From contig SSNU01000198.1 of NCBI GenBank assembly GCA_012064415.1, forward strand, positions 1-64,000: a stretch of DNA of 64,000 nucleotides, given 5' to 3'. The number at the start of each line of letters is the position of its first letter. The stretch's first letter is position 1. Below the pieces are notes generated by a model. The model searched no databases, was not told the origin of the DNA, and saw nothing but the letters and a program-made list of their open reading frames with translations. Positions 22,993 through 35,900 of the stretch are shown here, one piece after another. The translations under genes were made by a program, and so were the position numbers. The DNA comes from Gyrodactylus bullatarudis. Lineage: Eukaryota > Platyhelminthes > Monogenea > Gyrodactylidea > Gyrodactylidae.

Positions 22993-24388
22993 GCGTTATG
23001 ATTAGTTGTTCATTCCCCATTTAACAAAAAGTCATCATTCTGTGTACATAAATTGTATGATGAATAATAAAAGTCTGGAGTAAAGTAACAAGTAAATATA
23101 CTAATATATATTCTTGTATCTTGAATATATTTCTTATCCGAATATAGAAATATACCAATATATACAATACATTATACATATGAAATAGATAGGTATAAGA
23201 TATACATTGAATGGATGGTAGCCATACGTATTTATGAAAAAAGATGATGAAGCAATACTACTCAATACATGAAAAGTTTATCCAATGGATAATATCCATT
23301 GAATAATCTTGATTGATATAAAGACTCACCGTTTTTCTATGATAGCATAGTAAAATCAATATATTTCCCAAAAAAACTATTCTAATAACAAGAGAATGTG
23401 ACCACCATTTTCTTGTTATTGAACAAGAGAAAGCAAGATTAGTAATGTTAGATTATACTCGGACTTAATCTAGGGTAGGGATTAAATAACGCTTCAAATA
23501 CCAAAAGATAAAAATCGGTTAAAGTTTTAAGAGCAATTTTTTGTAATACATATTATGTATATGTTACAGTTAAAATCGTGAATCAGGGAATCATATAATT
23601 AACTACTAGTTAAAAGCATGAACCAGTTAAAATTCAGATAAAATCATCTCTTTCATTCATGATTCTCCCTGAAATCTACTTGAAATTATACATCGATGTA
23701 TCAACGATGTACTATTTATTGTAGTTTGTATATTAGGAATAGACCCTGTCTTTTTCCCTGCTCTGAGGGATTGGCATTCAAAGAATTTTATTTTCTTATT
23801 GAATGAGCCTTTCACTACCACTATAAAGAAAGACTGATCTTTTGTGAAATAATGCTTGAATTGAATTTGGTTTTGGTTTTTAAATCACTCAAAGAATAAT
23901 TTATTTTTGATTTAATTTCTGGTTCACTTCAACCTTTACTCAACTCTTAGCAATAAATAAGAATCATGTCCTATAGTACAGAAGAAAATAATGAAAACCT
24001 AGTTTCAGAAGCAGAAGTTTATTTAGATGAATATATAATCATAATTCAGGTCGAAAAATCTTTAAATAAAAATATCCTTTTTACTTTAAAGTAAAAGGAT
24101 TAACATTAAAATAATAATTAATGATGATTCTCAACGATGAGTAATGAATTGCCGAATTATGACATTTCTATATACCAATTCTACTAGAAATCATACGAAG
24201 TACTCAATTCTACTTAACAACATACTCCGGCTACAGTCAAGATTCAGATCGGATATTCGCAAAATCCCTAAACTACAATTATTACAAACTGTAATTATTT
24301 TGCTTAATTCTGTCTTTTATTTATATATTTTATATCAGATTAATAAATACATTTCTATTCTAAAAAATATCAAATCAACGTGTGAATA
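22993..24388. other. No gene seen
   Basis: Very AT-rich intergenic stretch with many short tata/atat runs around 23090-23200. An 89-codon frame at 24144-24413 has no recognisable content and runs into the LINE fragment in another frame. Confidence 0.4.
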
Positions 24389-24482
24389 TCAGGAGTCCCA
24401 CAGGGCTCTATAGTCGGCCCCCTCCTATTCAATTTAGTCTTCTCAAAGATCAAACCCTCAAGCAGCGAAGTAAAATTCTTTT
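24389..24482 (+). mobile_element. Non-LTR (LINE) reverse transcriptase fragment
   Basis: One short frame encodes SGVPQGSIVGPLLFNL, the hallmark GxPQGS motif of non-LTR reverse transcriptases, followed by about 15 residues and a TAA. The rest of the element is gone. The clade (Jockey, CR1, RTE and others) cannot be decided from this piece. Confidence 0.75.
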
Positions 24483-25060
24483 AACACTTTAGTCCCAGTC
24501 TGGGACTCCCAGAAAATCATAACTTATTTAAAAAATAATTTTTCATAATCAGATGTAACTATAAATTTTTGAGAATTCTTTTCGAATATAAATTTCTAAT
24601 CCAAATGATTGGACTTTTATTGAACTAAAATTATGGTATATATAAAATTATCGTATTCAAAACGTTTTCTAATAAAATTTATCATAATTAAAGAATTTAT
24701 TCTATTATTTCCATCTTAAATAAATTTTCCGTTTTACTGGTTGGTTTAAATTTAAAATTTGTTTTAGTGTGTTAATTTGATAATAAAAGACGCCGCACTT
24801 GATCAGCTCTTTCTCCCTGTTAGTTTTCTTTGTAATATCAGTTAGTGCAATCAACTTAGAATACTATATATTATATAAAATATGAAAAATCAAACTCTCT
24901 CCCCCTTTTAAATATTCTAATCTTTCAATTTCCCTCTTAGATATCCAAAGAGTCCCAGAATCCTGTAAAATCATTATTCAAAGTGATAATTTGGCAGTTA
25001 AAGCAACAAAGCGTCCGGATTAGCCGTTTATTAAACCTTTCACTCGATCAATTCGTACAA
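24483..25060. other. Upstream region of CNOT2, no gene seen
   Basis: AT-rich sequence presumed to contain the CNOT2 promoter. No clear TATA or repeat stands out. Confidence 0.35.
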
Positions 25061-27824
25061 ATGTTTTCTTCTTATGGCAGGAATTGGACAGTAAGTTGAA
25101 AATATCTTTAAATTCATTTCCTTAAAATTCTGACCTTATTCCTAACAGACGTTACACATCTGATTCACACATCACTTGGAATTCTCAAAATTCGTGAGTT
25201 TCTTTTTTCTAAAATCTTGACTATTTTTCAAACTTTGCCACGATGTCACTAGTTCTAATAGTTTCTTGTTTACTTTGCGGAATAACACTATTACTAAAAT
25301 ATTTAATTCTTCCGCCTTATTCTATTCACTATCAGTTTTTATTAAATTCATAGATTAATTTTCTTTCATTTGTGAAATTTGGTACTTGACCCTGAATTAC
25401 AACATCCTCGTTATTGAATGAAGATATCCTCTTGTTTTTTTCAATTACTATAAAATTTTATAATTTACTTGGAAAATTAAGTTTTCTCTCCTAATCATCA
25501 CCATTGACATGATCTAAAACCTTCTATTTCATCATTAATATCCAGATTTAAGGTAGGCAAGACTTGAATTACTTTGAATAATTTTATTCGGTAGAAGTAA
25601 AATTTTTATAAATAAATACACTCAATAAATTCCACATACAACTCTCTCCTATTTGTCTACATATTGTTTTTATAAAGAACTAATTTATTTATTTTACATT
25701 TATAGATTGAATATGGGCCGTAGCCTAATACCGGAATCAAGCAAATCTTTAATTCCTTTTGATAAAAGAGTTAGTTTATTTATTTGAAAGCTTTTGATTG
25801 GAAAGTTGATGGGCTCTTTTGTGCTCATTGATTTATCAATTTTTGAATAATTTAGTTAAATTTGCTAGAAAAAATGAAACTAAAAATCAATCTTTCTATT
25901 TCATATTTTCAATTCAAACAACAAATAATGGATTATATAACAACTCTTGAATGAAATTATTGATTTTTACAGTCAATTTTGAATTCATCAACTTCCTCTA
26001 ACTCACCTGTTGTCCCAACTTCAACATCCTTGATTGGAACATCTTCTACAGTAATTGGCTCTAATGGTAACGCTATGATGGAGTCTCAAGGTCAAAATGA
26101 TATCACTTCATCAATGTATAACCTTCGTCTGTCCAATAACACTACCGTCAATGCAAACAGCAATCAATTCAATGGAGATTTGTCTAGTTTGAGGACAAAC
26201 TTTTTGAATAAAACCTCCGAATCAAGTTCAATACTCTCATCATTGAATAATTCCAATAATTTAAACGGGTTCAATACAGCGTCAAATAGAATATTGAACG
26301 AGTTCTCAAGTTCGAATTTTATCTCCGGCAGCAATAATGCTTTAACAGTGACCTCCACAAACAACTCACCCTATTCGAATACAAAATCTTTACAAAATCA
26401 ACCCAGTCATCTCCACCAAAATCATCAACAATCATTATCAAATAATAATTTGAGAATAATGGCTCCATCTGTTAATAATAATTCTGCTAACAGTAATAAT
26501 TCCATGGTCTTTTCAATTCTGGATCCTTCTGAATTTCCACCTATTCGTTCTGGTGTCGGTGGAAATAGTAACAACAACGGCAATGGCTCTCAGACTTCAA
26601 ATAATTCTTCATTTAATTTACAAAAGTCAGTAGGAAGCACTAATTCAAATCAGCAACAATCTCATCATCAACCAAAGAACTTTCTATTTGCTACGTCATC
26701 CTCTGGTAATACTGGAAGTGGAAATATTTCTTCAAACAAGGCGCCCCTGCATCAATCTTCTCTCGGTGAAATTAACGGTCATCATCATCAAAATGGCCCT
26801 GAATTTTCTATTGATCAAGATTTCCCAGCTTTGCCTGGCTCATCGGCCGCCTTAGCTGCCGCCAATACCTCACTATCTAATAACCATAGTACAACTAATA
26901 ATGCCATCCCAACCGCTAACTCTTCTTCGTCAACGGCAAATCAACAACACAACTTTAATGTAACAAGTCAAAATCTCCAAAATTCTTCAAACAACCTTTC
27001 TCATACACTTAATCAATCATCAAATGCAACATCCTTTGGAAATACCAATAACCATACAAACAATAATCCATCTTCAAATACAGTCCTCTCATTGGCTGAT
27101 ATTCCAAAGAATATGATAACAGATAAATTTGGAATGATTGGTCTACTCAAACTGATCAGGGTCGGAGATCATGATGCCACATTAAATATGCTAGCTCCAG
27201 GCCTTGATCTCAATTCCCTCAACATAAAATGGGACACATCTGAGTGAGTTTTCTATTTCCCATCAATCATTTATTTATTCTTCTCAACAATAATTATTCT
27301 CTAGGGAAATGTTTAATACTTTTGTATCCCCCTGTCATGATTCATCTACAGGACGTGCACAAGATATTGATTATCCTGTTCCCTCAGAGTATCTCATACA
27401 TCAGATGATGCCTGCTGATTATCTTCCTGATCCGCCTATGGAAAAGTTAGCCGAATCAACACTCTTTTGGTTATTTTACAACTGTTGTCGGGAAGAAATT
27501 CAGCTTGTTGCTGCTAGAGAATTGTAAGAATTGAAAAAAATCTCAAATTATTTGAAATTATAAATTTTTGAAAATCCATTCAGATACCAACGGCATTGGA
27601 GATTTCATACGAAAAAGCAAATCTGGCTCACTCGCGTTCCCAATGAGAACGTAACGGTTGAGTCAACCTCTGAACAGGGATTTTATCACTATTGGGATCG
27701 TGTAAATGCTCAAAAACTCAAGAGTCATATGAAAATTTATTACTCAGAGTTGGACGATGCTCCGGCCTCTTTCCGTCTCTCTTCTGGACAATTGAGTGCA
27801 TCTGTACGATTAGATGTGAGATAA
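25061..27824 (+). CDS. CNOT2: CCR4-NOT transcription complex subunit 2 (NOT2)
   Basis: Four exons fit in phase: 25061-25090 (ATG, ten codons; least certain), 25973-27243, 27305-27523 and 27584-27824 (TAA), giving about 586 residues. CNOT2 is a core scaffold subunit of the CCR4-NOT mRNA deadenylase. Family signatures are two DFPAL-type short motifs (FSILDPSEFPPI and FSIDQDFPALPGSS), then ITDKFGMIGLLKLIR, and the C-terminal NOT-box with QDIDYPVPSEYL, REEIQLVAARELYQRHWRFH and KKQIWLTR. The N-terminal half is a low-complexity Asn/Ser/Gln-rich region (about residues 15-390), as expected for a disordered linker but with far more Asn runs than vertebrate CNOT2. A poly-A signal AATAAA lies at 27870-27875. 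A CDS of this length is close to the animal family norm of about 540 residues. Confidence 0.9.
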
Positions 27825-28019
27825 TGATGATCTTCTGTGTATGAAATCTTAGATCCTTTTTTTTATTTCAATAAAATACAAATTATTCTCTCAAATCCTC
27901 CTATGCATTATATATCCTATATATTTCAGTTTTGTCTTATACTATTTTATCATGTTCATGAATTGTAGTCATTTTTCGTCTTGTTATGAAAATTTGTCTT
28001 GTATCTCACGAAATTATAT

Positions 28020-28349
28020 CTATGCATATGTTTCTGTCTGTATGTCTGTCGTCTCAAGTTTCTGTTCGCTCATTCTTTGTTTCTTTCTTTCTACTACTGC
28101 ATGTGAAATAATATTACTCGAATGTTTATTCATTTTTATTTTTGAGAGAAGTAAATTCAGCTTTGACATGAGTTTGATTGATAATGCTTTATCATATTGA
28201 TTTTCTCTGGGGTTTTCTATTCCATTGAAAAACAGTGTCAGTCCCATAATAACTAAAATTCCACTAATGATATCTATTTTTGTTTTCTTTCTCTTCAACA
28301 GGTTAACTAGCACCTTATCCTGGTTAATAAACCGCAAAACATGAAGCAA
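28020..28349 (-). CDS. Possible small single-pass membrane protein, unrecognised
   Basis: The frame starts at TTG, with an ATG (28371-28373 area, MGFLLVNG) nearby in another frame, so a splice or frameshift would be needed at the 5' end. The product has one hydrophobic helix (IISGILVIMGLTLFF) preceded by a Lys/Arg cluster (LLKRKKTK), then a basic tail. It sits tail-to-tail with CNOT2. I do not recognise a family. The antisense plus-strand frame (27952-28200) is equally open, so a chance frame is possible. Confidence 0.25.
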   Translation of the reverse strand: MLHVLRFINQDKVLVNLLKRKKTKIDIISGILVIMGLTLFFNGIENPRENQYDKALSIKLMSKLNLLLSKIKMNKHSSNIISHAVVERKKQRMSEQKLETTDIQTETYA

Positions 28350-29279
28350 AATTACCGTTAACTAATAAGAAACCCATGTGAATTCGATCTTATACCTACC
28401 TACATTAATCAAAGTACATAATAAAAATATAAACATTGTTTACAAACAAAAATGTGTAAAATTGTAAAAAGCATTGAGAAATATTCCGTTCATCTCAAGT
28501 TGGGATTCTCAACGCCCTTTTGTGACCAAGACCAGGAAGAGAGATTTTCATTATTAATCAATGTCCAGGATTTTTCTAACATTCTAACCTAAATTTCACA
28601 AATTATTCATGAACCATAACTTCACAAGTGAGAGAAAGCTTTTATCCACTAAATTAAAAATTATTTCAAAATTAATTTTTTCAGGTTATTTGCCTTCATT
28701 GACTGAATTAATGACCTACATCTTTGATGACATCAAATCGATAAGAAAACCAGTTTCATCTTTACAAAAACCAGATTTCCTTGACTGAAAGCTCTACTCC
28801 AGTGGAGTAACTCCATTTACATGAAGATCTGCCAAACAAGAAAACTATTCCACACATTTTCAACATTATAAAAAAACTTTAGCATTTGTGTATAATTAAG
28901 AACCTAGTGAAAGTCTTGACAGGCAAGTTATCCAATTTGAGGAATTCTCATCTAGATTCAGTCACGTGATAATTGAAAAAACTTGTATTCTTTTGCAAAG
29001 TCTTTCTACGTGGATGAGGTAATTTAATCAGAGAGCCTCAACATAAAAATTTCGGATATTTTACAAGAATAAAGAATGAAGAATCGAAACTCTCATCTGA
29101 TTATAAAGAAAACAAAAGAGGAGAACCCAATGCTCTTAGCAAATTCTATTCTTATTATACAGTATATAGTGTATAAAAATATTTCCGAGAAACATTATCA
29201 ATATTTGATGAAAATAAACTTCAAAAACAAAAATATTTATTTTCATACAGTTAAAGTCAATTAGATAAAGGAAAGAAAA
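28350..29279. other. No gene seen
   Basis: Intergenic AT-rich DNA. AATAAA for SF3B5 lies at the right edge (reverse complement at about 29236-29241). The 62-codon plus frame at 29076 shows no protein character. Confidence 0.4.
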
Positions 29280-29540
29280 TTACCACCATTCAGGTTTCTC
29301 AGGCGGCGGACCACAGGGCTGCAACATTTTACCGACTAAATTGAATCTAACTCTGGCTTTGGATTCATTTTCACAAATTGAGATCATATTTAGTAGGTCA
29401 TGATGACCAAGATAGGAGGAGTAGGAGTCACGGTGTTGATTAGTTAGCCATTCCCATTTGGTTGTGTCTGCATGACCCGTACCCACGTACTTTGATTGCA
29501 AATGTTCCAACTGTGTGTGAATATTATATCTATCACCCAT
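29280..29540 (-). CDS. SF3B5: Splicing factor 3B subunit 5
   Basis: A complete single-exon gene of 86 residues runs from ATG to TAA, the same length as human SF3B5. It is almost identical to the family throughout: MGDRYNIHTQLEHLQSKY, GTGHADTTKWEW, NQHRDSYSSY and ENESKARVRFNL, then KMLQPCGPPPEKP. Only the last residues (EWW) depart from the usual end. SF3b10 is a small constitutive member of the SF3b complex in U2 snRNP that recognises the branch site, acting in the nucleus. It lies head-to-head with tomosyn, with about 380 bases between the two start codons. Confidence 0.97.
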   Translation of the reverse strand: MGDRYNIHTQLEHLQSKYVGTGHADTTKWEWLTNQHRDSYSSYLGHHDLLNMISICENESKARVRFNLVGKMLQPCGPPPEKPEWW

Positions 29541-29917
29541 GTTAACGTTTCAAGTGAAGTATTACTGATAATATAATTTATTATGAAAAGTTGAATAATA
29601 TGATGATTCAAACAAGCATTAATACCAAAACCTTAATCATTAACCACCAATTTACAGTTTTTGATTCAAGCCCGAAAGTTTTATTATAAAACTTTTATAA
29701 GTTAGTTTAATAAACTTGATCCTTTCATTCCAAGTCAAGTGATGGATTTTCCATAAGAAATTTTCATCAGAAAAAATCACTGTGAATTTAGGTCTTCCTC
29801 GATTAAATGATGTTTTTGTTTTAGTCTCTCAGATTATCAATGCTGGTTTGAGAACTATTTCAAACTGACAATTTGCACATTATGATGTAATTGAACCAAT
29901 TAAATAGAGTATTTACC
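29541..29917. promoter_or_regulatory. Shared upstream interval of SF3B5 and tomosyn
   Basis: Start codons of two divergent genes face each other across 377 bases. No TATA box is obvious. It is inferred to be a bidirectional promoter region. An upstream in-frame ATG at about 29891 would lengthen tomosyn by nine codons. Confidence 0.5.
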
Positions 29918-32900
29918 ATGCCAGGTAGATCTATGAAAATCTTCAAAGTTATTGAAGGACTTAAATCATGGAATCTTCCACAATCTTCGGTCAATAATTC
30001 ATCCAAGCCATCTTTAGACATTGAAGAATTACTAAGATCTGATGAATTTTCATACAGAAATGTGAGTAGAATTATAATTTTCCACAATTTTTATTTCGAT
30101 TGAAAATATTTCTCTAAAGATTACAACTCATGGATTCCCTTCAGAACCTTGTTGTCTAGCATTTGACCCAATACAAAAACTCTTGGCAATTGGAAATCGT
30201 TGTGGAAATATCAAAATGTAATTTCTCATTTTTATTCAAATGACTTTTAGTTTTGGCAAATCAGAGGTTGAGTACTCTCTTAGTCATCCGACAGATGCTG
30301 CTGTTATAAAAATTATCTTTCTGGTAAATCAAGGCCAACTTCTTTCAATATGTCAAGATGACATAATCCATTTGTGGAGTATCAAGAGTAAACCTCCAGA
30401 GATAATTCAATCCTTACAATTCAAAAGGGAAAGGTTCGTCAAATCTCTTTTTTCTATTTATCCAAAAATTAAAAAAAACCCTATTCTTATTAATACAGAG
30501 TTACATCAGCATATCTATCCCTTAAGAGTAACTGGCTCTATGTGGGCACTGAGCGTGGCAATGTAAACTTTGTGAATATTTCAAATTTTTCCATATCTGG
30601 CTACGTTATCAACTGGAATAAAGCTATAGAACTGTGAGTAGTATTTTTATTACATTGCAGTTTTAATAAAAGGCTACTCGATTGACTAAAGAATACTCCC
30701 AGGGAATCTATAGATCTCCAATTCAGACATAATTCTAATGTATCCATCAAGTTTCTTCTTTTGATCTCATAATACAGTCAATTGTATACATCATATGAGG
30801 CATATCCTGTATTATCTATGCTTTCCATCTATTCCTGGGTAATATTTTACTCACAATGTGTGTACACTCATATTGAGGTAAAACAAGAGGAGAAAGAAAC
30901 TTAGACTAGACAATGTCTCCAACATCGTCTATCACAAGAGAATAACATTTTTGTGTATAATACTACTAAAAGATAATAGAAAAATCAATGAGTTTCCCAT
31001 TCTAAATGTATATACATCTTTCATTGCGTATTTTCACATACATACACACTCAAATGTATATATACTACTCAAATATATGTATTACTATACAAACTGTTTT
31101 TCATTTTTAAATCTAATATATACAATATTTTCATATATGCATAGTGTATACAACAAAATTTCATATAATAATTATCATTATGTGTACCAAAAAGTTATTC
31201 TTTTTATTGTACATATCATTAATAGTATATATAGGAAATGGGTAATTTTCACAAAAAAATATTATAAGGGGGTGTAATTGTGTGATGAATAAAAATGAAA
31301 ATAAGGGATAGTTAAAACACGAATAAATTTACATTTGTGTAATAAAAATACGTGTGAATAAATGAAAATTTAATGTAGTAAATTTATAAATGAAATTGTA
31401 AAAAATAAATATACATTAGAGAAGATCGAATTCTTCAACTCTTCCCAGCCTTAATCAAAAACTAAGCATTTTTCCCTATAAAACCAAACGTTTTTGAGTT
31501 CTTTCTGAACTACAAAATCTTGATTGAAAATGAAAAAAGGAAAAAAATAAATAAGATAAATTTTTGTTTAGAACATGTTCGGGGTAAATAAAATTTTGTA
31601 TTATCCTAATATATATAAATGGTATAGATGGAGAAATTCTCTGAAAAAAAATTTGAATTCAAATAATTAATTAATTATACAATTAATAAGACTATCTGAA
31701 TGTGTATTTACCTACCCAGAGAAATACAACTGGAGAAGGTTACTCCTCTTTTCATGTTCTTTATTCCTTTCTGTCTCCCTAAAAAATCTATTATCTACTA
31801 ATGCAATCTCCTTTTTCATGCCCTATCCCAAAATTTTTCATGCAATGAGTATATATATTAGATTTTTACTGCATTAAATTTAAAATATGAAAATTTCTAT
31901 GAGTAAATTACTATTTTTCTTCAAATAGTGAAAAAGAAAATTGCTTTTTTAATCTGACAAAAATGACCATCTTATCTTCCTCATGATTTCAGAAACCAAT
32001 AACAGTAATATTCTTGATAAAGTTGGACAATATCGTAATAAAAATGACGATATTTTTTGAATTTTGAAAATGCGTAATTTCCTGAAATTTCAGAGAAAAA
32101 TATTGAGAAATTTTGTAGCTTTAGATGACAAAAACTAACCAAGTTTTGGTTACTTTGTCTAAATTCTGTTTTCAACCCTATTGCACTATCGGATATGCTC
32201 GGATATGTCCCTTTTATAGTTTAGACGCTTGTTTTAAAGCCAAAAAACAAATCTCTAAATCACTTTTTAATTTTTTCCATCTAAATTATCTGGTCAAGTT
32301 TACGATAAGGGGAGTAGGAATTCTTGATTTCTTTCTTTTCTACTATGTGGATTTACATAATTAAGAGAAATTTAGATTTGTATGGAAATTTCTGCATTCT
32401 TTCTAGTTTACTGTTTCCCTCAAAATTTCTTGCATTCTCTCCCAGTAAGCAGGATAAATTGATTTAACAGGAAGGAATTAACAGAATGCAAATCAAGCAT
32501 GTATGGAATTTCGAAGGAAAATCTCGCTCAAATTCCACATTTTCCATCAAATTTCAATGTTAGAATGAAATAATTAGTTTGAAAAAAACCATGTTCTGGT
32601 ATCTAAAATTTCCAGCAATTAAATTCAATTTTTTTCATCAAATGTCCAATAATTACTGATTCGAAATTCTCAATTCAGCCTCTCCAGGACCATGTGGTAT
32701 TCATAAAGACTTTTAAAATTAAGTCTTTTTTAATGAGTCTATTCTGAGTAACCTGACTTTATGTAGATCATCTTATACTGGCCCTTATCAAAATAAACTT
32801 TGTCAATCTTTACCACTTGCCACACCAAGATCTATCTATCTGTAACGAAATGTGATAAGAGAGCCTATTGAACTTATTTTATTATCTTATGGCTAGAACT

Positions 32901-35900
32901 AACTAAATAATTCAATCTCAAAGTTTTGAAACTAAGTAGATCATATAATGCTCACCATTTGTTGTACCTCGGTTTGTGTTTACACGGAATATTAATCGAT
33001 AAATATTTGAAATTGATTTTTTTCTCAAAAAAGTTTGTGTCTTTTTTGCATATTATACATACATATGAGCAAGTTAGAATAAATTAACTTTTATCTCATC
33101 ATTTACAGATCACAATCAAATCATCCAGGTAAAGTTGTACAAATTGCTGAATGCCCGCAGGAAAATAATAAAATTCTCATTGGATATCAATGTGGTGTGT
33201 TGACCCTTTGGGATCTCAAGAGTCGTCAAGCTGAAGCTAGATATCGTTACTCAGATGTAAGTTACTTTTTCAACTTTTTCCACAACTTGTAATGAACCCT
33301 AAATTACATTTTGGATTGAAGAGGCTTTATCTTGGATTATCCCAATTAGTTCTAGCCACTTTTGGCTTGTCTCAAGGAGACTTTTCTAGTAAACTTGCTT
33401 GAGCTGGCTTAATATTGTCAATTAGTGAAGAAGGATTTTTTAGATTGAATTTTTCAAGAGAGATGATGCAACTCTTGTTGTATTTTTCTGAGATTAATGA
33501 AACATTTTTTTGAGTATTTTTCCCCAAATGAAATATACACAAATAGAGATGGATGTGTACTTCCTTCTTGTGTGTGTACTCCGGATGTTATTGATTCTGG
33601 GATCTATCTGTCTATCTCTTTATACAGAGTAAACGAATTCTGTTTGTATCAGTATAATATAATACATTTATCCAGATCCTTCATTCCTATTGTTCAGTTT
33701 TGTATATTTCTCTCTACTTATCGACAAAAATCAGTATCTTCTCTGAAATGAAATAAATCAAAATTAAATATTGCATGAAAGTCTCAAAAATCAATCTTTT
33801 CTTCTAGAATGAAAGAAAATTTAGTTTTAATGTAAATTATTTACCAATTAAAAGATATCAATAATTATAAGCCATTAGATAATCCCTTTACAGAATAGCC
33901 ATATTTTTTCGTTCTATCTAAATTAAACTTTCCAGTACCCTGACCACATATCCTCCATTTAATAAGCACTAGGCTAGGGTAAAAATTTTTTTTCTCCGAA
34001 CAACTCACGAGAGGACTTACTTTTCTGATAAATTTTAGTACTCAGATCATGTTTTGCATAATTTTAAAGCGTGACAGTCATTCTCCATTATGCCATTGCC
34101 CATTTTTCCCACAATATCCCACTGACATGATAAAACAACGAAATTAACCATGCAGCCCCTTTTGATGACAAGACTACTATTTTTGAAGATAAAAATTAAG
34201 AAACTTATTAAACGGCCAAGATATTCCGGATTTTTTCATTCTTCAGAAAAGCTGTTCAATTATGAAATAATTAAATATCCAAGATATTTATTACTACATT
34301 TTTTTTCAAATTTCATTATTTCATCAGAAGGATGCTTCAGCTCTCCCTTTGAGATTTTATAAGAGTTTTAATAAATTTAAGAAGTTGAACTGGATATTCT
34401 TCTAATTTTTTTTAGATTTCATGTCATTATACCGGTCTCAGTAGTTTCTTGGTTAAAAACGTAATTTGACGAAAAAACATTAAAATATATTCCGAATATA
34501 TTAAGAATGGTTTCATTCTTTAAATTTTGATCAAAATTCCCTAAGGAAATTTTCCAAATGACTTTGATCAATTTTAGAAGATTTTAACTTCATCTTTCTT
34601 TAGAATTTACATGGATTCTCTTGGAATTTCGAAGGCAAGAGCTTCATGACATGTCATTCAAATGGTATCCTAGCCACATGGTCCACGAAACAGCAAACAG
34701 CTCCTATTTCTTTCATTTGTCCACATTGTACGTATTATATTTTGAATATTTAAAACTTATTAAATAACTCAAATCCTATAGCCTGTAATGATAACATTCC
34801 AACTGAAAATAATCTCTACGAACCAATCAGATCAATTCAATGGGTCGGTACTCAAAATGGGTAAGAAAAATAAATCCAACTTTTACAGTATTTTTTTGAA
34901 TAATTTTGTTAAATAAAAAATTTTATCATTTCACATTGAAAATAGTGAGCCTTTTGTCATCTTTTGTGGCGGAGGGTACTTGACACCAGTACCAAATCCC
35001 AAGTCAAATAGTGGAACTCAGTCATTTACAAATCCTCTACCGAGTATAACGGTAATGAGGGGTAAGCGTCTGGCCGTTATGCAGATGGATTATCCTGTAG
35101 TTGACTTTATCACGTTATCTGAATCCCCTTATGATTGTGGTAAGTATAAATTTTTCTCAATTTTTCGATTCAAGTGAAATTTCATCCCTTTAATATTTAG
35201 ATCCCCAGGATCCCTATGCTGTCAGCGTATTATTAAAAAGTGACCTGGTTGTTATTGATATTTTGTCCCCAAAGTGAGTTTATGTTCCTCTACAGGCTTC
35301 TGAAAAATAAGAAAATTATCGTAAGAATTGGCTAAAATTTCTATTGAATTTCTCACACACAAAATTTGATTTCAGCGAATTATAAATTGATGAATGAATT
35401 GAATTTTTAGGACTTAACAACTTGATAGAATTTTCTCTTTTAAACGTGATGAATAAACTGTCTAATTGCTATAGTAACAAAACGAAATTATTAAATTCGT
35501 TTGAATATTGCCTAGAATTGAAAATTTTCTTTATTTTTGATACAAATTAACCGAAAAGGAATCGAAATATCCATTTTCTCTTTAAAACCAATGAAATATG
35601 AAAGAAGAATCTAGTAACGTTGCTTCGAATATTCCTTTCAAATAATGAACTTGAAAAATATTCCGAAAAGCCAAAAACTATTTTTCCTTCTATTGATTTT
35701 TTGTGTACAATTTTTATCTACGCACCGGAATGATTTTTATCTATTCAGGGCACGATGATTCACCTCAAGAAATTGGAAATTTATTCATTCAAATTAAAAT
35801 CTTCGATAGAAATGTAGTCAAATTTTTTAGGATTAAAAATTCAGTCAATATGATGGTATTTTCTGCTTTAGAAGTTTGTTGGAATCAAAAAATTCTCACC

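Noticed and set aside
25149..25194. Possible extra CNOT2 exon between two splice-like sites
   Set aside because: Whichever frame is used for the first exon, including this segment gives a stop either within it or at the junction with 25973.
26164..26364. Minus-strand frame opposite CNOT2
   Set aside because: Antisense shadow of the Asn/Ser-rich coding exon.
30951..31277. 108-codon plus-strand frame in the largest tomosyn intron
   Set aside because: Composition is Tyr/Ile/Phe-rich as expected from AT-rich intron sequence; no ordered motif.
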